This document shows positions 5,210 through 10,349 of a stretch of 10,349 nt of DNA, piece after piece (within the stretch, counting starts at the first letter, position 1; each line of letters starts with the position of its first letter). The notes below the pieces were generated by a model, which saw only the letters and a list, made by a program, of their open reading frames with translations, ran no database searches and was not told where the DNA came from. The position numbers and the translations under genes are program-made. The stretch is taken from positions 1 to 10,349 of the forward strand of contig CAJKNS010000068.1 in NCBI GenBank assembly GCA_905201305.1. The letters run 5' to 3'. The DNA is from an uncultured Eubacteriales bacterium. Its GTDB lineage: Bacteria; Bacillota; Clostridia; Oscillospirales; Oscillospiraceae.

Positions 5210-7627
5210 TTACTTCTTCTTTTTCTTGACCACAACGGCTACAACAATTGCTGCAACTGCCAGAATGGCAATGACGATGCCGGCGATTGCGCCGCCGGAC
5301 ATGCCGCTGGTCTCGGCAGGAGTCTCGGAGGTTTCTGCGGGAGTTTCAGCAGGAGCCTTAGTCTCAGCGGGGGTAGCTGCCGGAGCGGCGATTTCGGAAG
5401 CGGCGGACTCCGCAGCGGAGGCATGTGCTTCTTCGGGCTCGTTTTCAGTGTAGCTGATGCGGATTTCTCCCTCATAGGTGCCGGGCACCAGCTCGGTGGG
5501 CTCGCCGTCCACGGTCATTTCCAGGGTGCCGTTCTGTGCTTCCACCACAGCATCGTCGCCGATGGTCAGGGAGGACAGCAGGCAGTCGCCGGTGACGTTC
5601 CACACTGCATTATCCGTGAGGTTCATGACCAGCGTGTTGTCGCCGTTGTTGTAGAAACGGTTTGCCACGTGACCGATGTTATAGTACTCAGCGATGGTAA
5701 AGGAGGTCAGCTGACCGGCATCCTCTGCGGAGGTGCCCTCAGGGAGAACCTTGGAGGTGTAGTTGATGGCATCGGTATGGATAGTTTCAGTCTGTGCGGC
5801 TGCGCCGTTCAGTACGGCGTCCTTGCCCAGATTTACTTCGATGCCAACTGCGGTCTGACCGTAGTAGCCGGAGCCGTTATAGATATCGCCGGTCAACTCG
5901 GTGCCGGTGACATTCAGATGGTTGACCACAGGACCGGAGGAACCGCCCTCGCCGCCGGGACCACCGGGGCCGCCAGGACCGCCAGGTCCACCGGGACCAC
6001 CAGGACCGCCAGGACCGCCAGGTCCGCCGGGATCACCCTCGGGAGGTGCCATATCGCCGCCGCCCATGTTGCCGTCTGCGCCGATCATGCCTTCCATATC
6101 GCCTGCCTCGGTGGTATCGGAATCGGAGGACATTTCGGTGGAGACGTTGCCGTTTTCGGAGGGCCAGCCTGCAGGCTCCTCATGGGTGGTGTTAAAGCTG
6201 AAGGTTTCGGTGTTCATGCCGGTGGTGGAGTCGTCGTTGTCCATAACCTGCATGAGAATACCGTTGTCGGAGTTCAGGGTTGCGCCGTCGGATACGTTGA
6301 CGGTGGTATCGCCCTGGGTGTTCTTAATCAGCAGGGAAGCGTAGCCGGAGTTGACCTCGGTGCCGCCCTCCAGATTGATGGTATCCTCACCCTGATGGGA
6401 CATAAAGCCGAAGGTGTCGGAGTTGATGACGGTTGCCTTATCCTCCGTTGCCTCGTAGGTTTCGGAAACCTCGCCGTTGGCGTCCATCAGCTCATAGGTC
6501 TTGCCGGCTTCCAGATTGGTGTAGGTGCCGGAACCGCCGGTAAAGATGGAGGCATAGGTGCCCACGTTCATGGTAACGCCCAGGAACTGCTCGTCGGCGG
6601 AGCCGATCACATAGGTGCCATAGCCGGAACGCTGGGTGAAGGGGTTGGGATCACCGTTTTCGTCCTTGTAGGTGCCGTCCGCCTGCATGATTTTGTCGTT
6701 GCCGGTGAGATCCATGGTGGAGTTGACCACGTTGAGCTTCATGTTGGAGCCGGAGTCGGTGGACAGAATGGCCCAGCGAGCCGCAGAGGTCTGGCTGTCG
6801 ATGACGTTCATGGTGGTGTTGTTGCCCTCCAGATTGGTGCAGCGGGAAGCGCCCATGATGCCGAGAATCCAGGGTGGCGCAACCATGGTGTTCTGAGAGG
6901 GAGAGTTCTTATAGCCGTCGTGGAGCGTGCCGCCGTCGGAATGCAGGGTAGAATTCCGGACGGTGAGGGTGGAGCCGGAGTCGGCAAACAGGGTCATGTT
7001 GGCAACGCCGGATACGTTGATGTCGGAATCCTCGACGGTGAGCTTGGTGCCCTCGCCAAAGGAGGTGATGGCGGTACCCTTGCCGGAGAAGTCGCATGCC
7101 TGAAGACCGTTGCCGTCGGTGTCAAAGCGAATGGTGGCTTTGGCGATGGTGTAGTCGATGCCGCCTGCAATGATGATGCCGTTAAAGCTGGGATCGGTGC
7201 TGTCGATGGTGACGTTTTCGGCATGGGTACCATCGTATACTGCGTCCTTGCCCAGAGCTTCGGTGACGGACTTTTCGTCTACCACGCCGGTCTCATTGAC
7301 AAACAGGGCTGCATGATAGGCGTAGTCGTTGTCGGTTTCGTCTGCACCGCCTGCGGTAAAGGAGGACAGACGGCTGGAAGCATCGTCCAGATCGTCGGTG
7401 TAGACCACCTCAGCCTTGTCGGCATCGGTGTAGACGGCGTCGCTGCCGTCAAAACGGGTGACCTTGCCGTCTACCAGCAGCGTTGCCTGCTGCCCTGCGG
7501 GGGCAGTGATGTCGGCGGCAGCGCCGGTGTAGGGGGCTGCTGTGGCAGCCAGCGCTGTGGTTGCCAGCAGAGCGGCGCACAATCCAAGGCTCATTGCCTG
7601 GGAAAGGTGCTTCACATTCTTCTTCAT
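5210..7627 (-). CDS. Exported, membrane-anchored beta-helix-type protein with (PGG)9 tract
   Basis: An 805-residue surface protein of unknown function. The N-terminus is a signal peptide (MKKNVKHLSQ, hydrophobic 11-29, likely cleavage after an A-x-A near 28-31). Residues about 140-480 and 565-725 are G/N/D/T-rich short strands of a right-handed beta-helix type. Between them is a spacer ending in a collagen-like (Pro-Gly-Gly)9 tract at 533-559. Residues 730-775 are an Ala/Pro/Glu/Thr stalk with P-A-E-T repeats. Residues 778-800 form one transmembrane helix followed by KKKKK, predicting an outward-facing protein with a C-terminal membrane anchor; there is no LPxTG sortase motif. It is a paralogue of the 530-aa protein: WAILSTD (285-291), GYGTY (335-339), the SLLIKN region and a D-rich MDNDD turn occur in the same order. 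AAGGAG lies 5 bases before ATG 7627. An adhesin, polymer-binding or sensory role is inference only. Confidence 0.88.
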   Translation of the reverse strand: MKKNVKHLSQAMSLGLCAALLATTALAATAAPYTGAAADITAPAGQQATLLVDGKVTRFDGSDAVYTDADKAEVVYTDDLDDASSRLSSFTAGGADETDNDYAYHAALFVNETGVVDEKSVTEALGKDAVYDGTHAENVTIDSTDPSFNGIIIAGGIDYTIAKATIRFDTDGNGLQACDFSGKGTAITSFGEGTKLTVEDSDINVSGVANMTLFADSGSTLTVRNSTLHSDGGTLHDGYKNSPSQNTMVAPPWILGIMGASRCTNLEGNNTTMNVIDSQTSAARWAILSTDSGSNMKLNVVNSTMDLTGNDKIMQADGTYKDENGDPNPFTQRSGYGTYVIGSADEQFLGVTMNVGTYASIFTGGSGTYTNLEAGKTYELMDANGEVSETYEATEDKATVINSDTFGFMSHQGEDTINLEGGTEVNSGYASLLIKNTQGDTTVNVSDGATLNSDNGILMQVMDNDDSTTGMNTETFSFNTTHEEPAGWPSENGNVSTEMSSDSDTTEAGDMEGMIGADGNMGGGDMAPPEGDPGGPGGPGGPGGPGGPGGPGGPGGPGGEGGSSGPVVNHLNVTGTELTGDIYNGSGYYGQTAVGIEVNLGKDAVLNGAAAQTETIHTDAINYTSKVLPEGTSAEDAGQLTSFTIAEYYNIGHVANRFYNNGDNTLVMNLTDNAVWNVTGDCLLSSLTIGDDAVVEAQNGTLEMTVDGEPTELVPGTYEGEIRISYTENEPEEAHASAAESAASEIAAPAATPAETKAPAETPAETSETPAETSGMSGGAIAGIVIAILAVAAIVVAVVVKKKKK
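5951..6031 (-). repeat. 9-bp tandem repeat encoding (Pro-Gly-Gly)9
   Basis: Nine in-frame 9-bp units of the type (A/G/T)CC-(A/G)CC-(A/G)GG on the + strand read Pro-Gly-Gly on the coding strand. Units differ at wobble positions, so the array is not freshly duplicated, but it keeps enough similarity for slippage. Changes in unit number would stay in frame and change only the length of the tract. Confidence 0.85.
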
Positions 7628-7643
7628 AATAACTCCTTCCTTT

Positions 7644-7683
7644 CGGAGCCGGATTGGCGGATGGTGAATGCCGCCATGCTCCG
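7644..7683 (-). promoter_or_regulatory. Nested hairpin in the 5' leader of the 805-aa gene
   Basis: CGGAGC (7644-7649) pairs with GCTCCG (7678-7683), and inside it TGGCGG (7655-7660) pairs with CCGCCA (7671-7676). The predicted - strand transcript starts near 7688, so this GC-rich structure would sit at the extreme 5' end of the mRNA, just before the Shine-Dalgarno sequence at about 7633-7640. It may protect the mRNA or tune translation. Confidence 0.55.
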
Positions 7684-7694
7684 AGCCTGGCTAT

Positions 7695-7723
7695 ATTATA
7701 GCACAATGACGAATACTTGCCAG
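7695..7723 (-). promoter_or_regulatory. Sigma-A promoter of the 805-aa gene
   Basis: On the - strand CTGGCA (7723-7718) and a perfect TATAAT (7700-7695) are separated by 17 bases. This promoter diverges from the sigma-factor promoter, and the two -35 boxes are about 90 bases apart. Confidence 0.75.
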
Positions 7724-7726
7724 AAT

Positions 7727-7739
7727 AAACCTGTGGTTT
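7727..7739. promoter_or_regulatory. Dyad AAACC-TGT-GGTTT upstream of the 805-aa promoter
   Basis: A perfect 5-bp inverted repeat with a 3-base spacer lies three bases upstream of the -35 box of the 805-aa gene, in the divergent control region. It could be an operator or activator site. No specific regulator can be named. Confidence 0.3.
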
Positions 7740-7810
7740 TTGGGCGGAATGTACGGGTCTGTTTTTGAACCTGAGCGCCCAGTTGTGCTGTTTTTCGCAA
7801 AAAAGAATTT

Positions 7811-7839
7811 TTGACCGAAGATGCAACCCATGCTAAAAT
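7811..7839 (+). promoter_or_regulatory. Sigma-A promoter of the ECF sigma/anti-sigma operon
   Basis: TTGACC (7811-7816) and TAAAAT (7834-7839) are 17 bases apart, and TGC before the -10 gives an extended -10. An A/T-rich tract at 7800-7810 could act as an UP element. A vegetative promoter here suggests the operon has basal expression and need not rely on its own sigma factor. Confidence 0.75.
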
Positions 7840-7856
7840 ATCGGTTCGTATAGGGT

Positions 7857-7869
7857 GAAAGGACCTTTC
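7857..7869 (+). promoter_or_regulatory. Inverted repeat GAAAGG-A-CCTTTC in the sigma-factor leader
   Basis: A perfect 6-bp dyad around one base lies between the predicted start (about 7846) and the Shine-Dalgarno AAGGGAG (7871-7877). The right arm (CCTTTC) is also partly complementary to the Shine-Dalgarno sequence, so either an operator or an mRNA structure masking the start is possible. Confidence 0.35.
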
Positions 7870-7883
7870 GAAGGGAGTATGTT

Positions 7884-8444
7884 ATGAACGACAACGAGAT
7901 CATCGACCTGTTTTTCGCCCGGGATCCCCAGGCAATTCAGGCGGCAAAGGAAGCCTACGGCGGCTATTGCGGCTATGTGGCAGGGAATCTACTGCAAAAC
8001 CGGATGGATCAGGAGGAGTGCCTGAACGACACCTGGATGCATGCCTGGAACGCCATTCCCCCGTCCCGTCCGCAGCATCTGGGGCCGTTCCTTGGAAAAA
8101 TCACCCGAAACCTGGCGCTGAACTGCATCCGGCGGGAGCAAACCCAGAAGCGGGGCGGCAGCACAGTACAGGCGGCAATGGAGGAGCTGGAGGGCTGCAT
8201 TCCCGCAGTCGGAGATGCCTATGCGGCGCTGGAGGAAAAGCAGTTGCCAGAGCTGTTAAACCGCTTTTTAGAGGAACTTCCGCAGGAAAAACGGGTGGCA
8301 TTTGTGCTGCGGTATTACTATGGTACATCAATTCTGAAGATTGCCGGGCAGCTCCGGTGCAGTGAGAGCCGGGTAAAATCCATGCTCCACCGCACACGGA
8401 AACAGCTTAGAGCATTTCTGGAACAGGAGGGCATTGACCTATGA
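7884..8444 (+). CDS. ECF-type RNA polymerase sigma factor (sigma-70 family)
   Basis: A 186-residue cytoplasmic sigma factor that would direct RNA polymerase to a set of stress or envelope promoters. Residues about 22-90 form sigma region 2, with D-Q-E-E-C-L-N-D-T-W-M-H-A-W (42-55) and the region 2.3/2.4 stretch F-L-G-K-I-T-R-N-L-A-L-N-C-I-R-R (69-84). After a linker, residues about 122-180 form sigma region 4, with L-P-Q-E-K-R-V-A-F-V-L-R-Y-Y-Y and a helix-turn-helix ending S-E-S-R-V-K-S-M-L-H-R-T-R-K-Q-L. The length fits ECF sigma factors, and regions 1 and 3 are absent. AAGGGAG lies 6 bases before ATG. The gene overlaps the anti-sigma gene by ATGA (8441-8444), implying translational coupling. 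Its target promoters are unknown; the divergent 805-aa gene is one candidate. Confidence 0.95.
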   Translation: MNDNEIIDLFFARDPQAIQAAKEAYGGYCGYVAGNLLQNRMDQEECLNDTWMHAWNAIPPSRPQHLGPFLGKITRNLALNCIRREQTQKRGGSTVQAAMEELEGCIPAVGDAYAALEEKQLPELLNRFLEELPQEKRVAFVLRYYYGTSILKIAGQLRCSESRVKSMLHRTRKQLRAFLEQEGIDL

Positions 8445-9592
8445 AAGACGATAAACTGTTTCGCGCTATGGGCGATATTGACGAAGGCTATCTGGACGAA
8501 GCCTATACCTATGGAAAGCACGTCAAAAAATTCCGAAAGACCCAGCTGACCCGCTGGCTCACTGCAGCGGCGGTACTGACGGTGGTGTTCTCTGCCACAG
8601 CGGCAGCAGAGAATTTGGGCTGGGGCGCACAGATTCGGTCCTGGCTGGGCATTGGCGAAAATCAGCAGGTGGAGGGCTTTACGGACTACACCAGCGGACA
8701 GGAGGACGGCACATCAGTGGACACTGCCATAGTGCAGTCGGAGGACGGCACGGTCAAGCTGCTGTCCAGCTTTGTCAGCGGCAACCGGATGGTTGCCTAT
8801 CTGTCCGTGAACCCGATGAAGGATTCTCAGGTGGCAGCGGACGAGCCCTGGTCGGCAGAGTTTATCTGCGATAATCCGGAGGATACCTCGGAGCTGGAAT
8901 TCTATGGGGCGTTTCTGCCTGCTGAGGCGACGGTGAAGAGTCAGAGCGAGGACGAAATCGTGCTTCAGGTCACTGCGGTCAGCGAGCAGCTGGAGCCTGG
9001 GCAGAGCCTGAACATTACATTGGTCCATGGGAATCGGGATACGGAGAATCCGGTGGTGGATGAATATGAGACCATTGCGGTTCCGCTGACAGAGAGCCCG
9101 TCACTCCATACCAACGAGCAGATGACCATTCACAATGACCTGGCAGATGCCGACGGTACCGTAACCGATGTTGCGGTGAGTGCAGGAACCATTGAAGTGA
9201 CCGTGAACCATGAGTATGCGGAGCAGTGGTGCACCCGGGTGTGCGTGCCGGATCGGGGCAAGACCTTTATGGAGCAGTACACCGGAAAAGAGTGGAATCC
9301 TGGCACCCCTGAGGACGGCGTATATTTTACCCAGGGGGATGAACGTGCCATCTTCACTGCCTATGACGACACCTGGGACCAGACCGTAAGAAGTCTGGTG
9401 GGGAATGTGAAGGTCCATATGAAGGACGGCAGCGTCATTCAGCTGGAAACGCCCCAGGCGCAGAACTATAGTCGTACCGCCAGCACCAAGGGAAACGACG
9501 CTTATGTTTACAGTTGGGTGATGAACCCTGTGCTGGAGCTGGAACAGGTGGAATCCATTGAAATTGCCGGAACCGTTTATGCACTGAGCTGA
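8441..9592 (+). CDS. Membrane anti-sigma factor, DUF4179-like
   Basis: A 383-residue protein, predicted to hold the preceding sigma factor inactive at the membrane until a signal outside the cell is sensed. The short cytoplasmic N-terminus (1-37) contains D-K-L-F-R-A-M-G-D-I-D-E-G-Y-L-D-E-A, the pattern seen at the start of many Clostridia anti-sigma proteins of this type. One transmembrane helix (about 39-57) is followed by roughly 325 extracellular residues of beta-rich sequence resembling DUF4179 proteins. There is no zinc-binding H-x3-C-x2-C motif. Two cysteines (264 and 268, W-C-T-R-V-C) could form a disulphide or redox switch. Its start overlaps the sigma stop, and AGGAGGG inside the sigma gene provides the ribosome site. 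The family assignment rests on context and topology as well as the N-terminal pattern. Confidence 0.85.
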   Translation: MKDDKLFRAMGDIDEGYLDEAYTYGKHVKKFRKTQLTRWLTAAAVLTVVFSATAAAENLGWGAQIRSWLGIGENQQVEGFTDYTSGQEDGTSVDTAIVQSEDGTVKLLSSFVSGNRMVAYLSVNPMKDSQVAADEPWSAEFICDNPEDTSELEFYGAFLPAEATVKSQSEDEIVLQVTAVSEQLEPGQSLNITLVHGNRDTENPVVDEYETIAVPLTESPSLHTNEQMTIHNDLADADGTVTDVAVSAGTIEVTVNHEYAEQWCTRVCVPDRGKTFMEQYTGKEWNPGTPEDGVYFTQGDERAIFTAYDDTWDQTVRSLVGNVKVHMKDGSVIQLETPQAQNYSRTASTKGNDAYVYSWVMNPVLELEQVESIEIAGTVYALS

Positions 9593-9604
9593 CGACAAAT
9601 ACAA

Positions 9605-9643
9605 AAAAGCGCCATGCTGCGGAATTTGCAGCATGGCGCTTTT
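9605..9643. terminator. Bidirectional terminator between the anti-sigma and TSUP genes
   Basis: A perfect 16-bp stem, AAAAGCGCCATGCTGC (9605-9620) with GCAGCATGGCGCTTTT (9628-9643), has a 7-base loop. It ends in TTTT on the + strand and has six A residues (9603-9608) that give a U-run on the - strand. It serves both convergent genes. Confidence 0.92.
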
Positions 9644-9657
9644 GCGATACGGCGGAA

Positions 9658-10349
9658 TCAGAATCCGACAATTACTTTGATAAACAGGATGCACAGTACA
9701 GTAAGCACCACCGGGCGGACAATTTTCTTGCCGTCCTTTGCCACCAGTCCTGCGCCGGTATAGTGTCCGGCGATGGAGAACACCGAGGCGGTAAGCCCCA
9801 GCGCCCAATAAATCTGCCCGTGGAAAATAAACGTAATCAGCGCAGCAACGTTGGAGGCAAGATTGATTACCTTGGTGGTTCCGGCAGCGGATTTCAAATC
9901 CATGCGGCCAAGACCCGTGAGAATCAGCAATAGAAAGGTGCCGGTGCCGGGACCGTAGATGCCGTCGTAAATGCCGATCACCAGCCCTGCACCCATGGCA
10001 ATGGCATACAGCGCTTCCTGGGAGCGGGTGCCGGTGTTTTCACTTTCGCCCATGGACTTGTTTTTCAGCACGTAAAATGCCACCACAGGCAGCACCACCA
10101 GCAGCATGCCCCGGAGAATTTTTTCGGACAGCAGCATGGAGATATTGGCGCCGATGGTGGAGCCAATGAGCGCCATGGCGGCAGCACAGAGAGAGAGCTT
10201 TACCGGGACATAGCCGTTTTTCAGGAACCGACCGGTGGAAACGAAGGTGCCGGTACAGGAGGAGAGCTTGTTGGTGGCAATGGCGGTATGGGTGGGAATC
10301 CCCGCAATCAGATAGGCGGGCAGGGAGATGAGTCCGCCGCCGCCGGCAA
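9658..10349 (-). CDS. TauE/SafE (TSUP) family membrane transporter, 5' end outside window
   Basis: An integral membrane protein of the TSUP family, whose members export or import small organic or sulphur-containing anions such as sulphite, sulphoacetate or taurine; the substrate cannot be told here. The frame is open from the TGA at 9658-9660 to the right edge without a stop, so the ATG at 10176 is internal and the true start lies outside. The visible 229 residues include the first-half signature G-G-G-G-L-I-S-L-P-A-Y-L-I-A-G-I-P, then A-T-N-K-L, and the second-half signature G-I-Y-D-G-I-Y-G-P-G-T-G-T-F, the inverted-repeat hallmark of the family. At least five or six hydrophobic helices follow, the last forming the C-terminus (VLTVLCILFIKVIVGF). 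The fragment lacks only the first helix or so. It shares a terminator with the anti-sigma gene; no functional link is evident. Confidence 0.92.
   Translation of the reverse strand, partial: AGGGGLISLPAYLIAGIPTHTAIATNKLSSCTGTFVSTGRFLKNGYVPVKLSLCAAAMALIGSTIGANISMLLSEKILRGMLLVVLPVVAFYVLKNKSMGESENTGTRSQEALYAIAMGAGLVIGIYDGIYGPGTGTFLLLILTGLGRMDLKSAAGTTKVINLASNVAALITFIFHGQIYWALGLTASVFSIAGHYTGAGLVAKDGKKIVRPVVLTVLCILFIKVIVGF

Noticed and set aside
5951..6031. CRISPR-like or regulatory repeat array
   Set aside because: The units are contiguous 9-bp codon repeats in frame with a coding sequence, without spacers.
5057..7768. A 903-codon + strand open frame opposite the 805-aa gene
   Set aside because: It is the antisense of a gene with strong GC-biased codon use. 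The translation is low-complexity, and the - strand frame has a signal peptide, membrane anchor, ribosome site, promoter and terminator.
7741..7781. TGGGCG...CGCCCA inverted repeat as a terminator
   Set aside because: The 29-base loop is large, no T-run follows the right arm directly, and no gene ends nearby.
10174..10176. ATG as the start of a 172-residue TSUP protein
   Set aside because: The frame stays open to the right edge and the upstream codons encode the conserved first-half TSUP signature, so this Met is internal.

Overview
The window looks like a chromosomal segment of a GC-rich Clostridia bacterium, probably of an Oscillospiraceae-like gut lineage. This is inferred from the codon choice (many GGC, CTG and AAG codons), Bacillota-type promoters and Shine-Dalgarno sequences, the murA type, and the pairing of an ECF sigma factor with a DUF4179-like anti-sigma protein. 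No tRNA, rRNA, CRISPR array, insertion sequence or phage gene was seen.

Layout, left to right: (1) the 3' end of an unrecognised + strand gene (1-209) with its terminator; (2) murA (519-1811, +), for the first committed step of peptidoglycan synthesis, behind a good sigma-A promoter and ended by a terminator; (3) a 530-aa beta-helix-type protein without a signal peptide (2002-3594, +); (4) convergent to it, a 459-aa two-domain MaoC-type (double-hotdog) acyl dehydratase (3668-5047, -); (5) a 805-aa secreted, membrane-anchored beta-helix-type protein with a (Pro-Gly-Gly)9 tract (5210-7627, -); (6) divergent from it, an ECF sigma factor gene and an overlapping membrane anti-sigma gene (7884-9592, +); (7) convergent with these, the 3' part of a TauE/SafE (TSUP) membrane transporter gene that runs off the right edge (9658-10349, -). 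Almost every unit has its own promoter and a strong hairpin terminator.

The most unusual part is 2002-7627. The two beta-helix-type proteins are paralogues over most of their length: matching coils in the same order, a shared W-A-x-L-S-T-D segment followed by G-Y-G-T-Y, and similar C-terminal coils. One copy is predicted to be cytosolic and is rich in cysteine. The other is exported and tethered to the membrane by a C-terminal helix. A MaoC-type dehydratase gene lies between them, and all three proteins carry a Pro/Gly-rich low-complexity segment at a different structural position: N-terminal, between the hotdog domains, or inserted in the beta-helix. This suggests a functionally linked set, but no reaction or substrate can be assigned from sequence alone. 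The sigma/anti-sigma pair, transcribed divergently from the anchored beta-helix gene, is a plausible but unproven envelope-sensing regulator of it.
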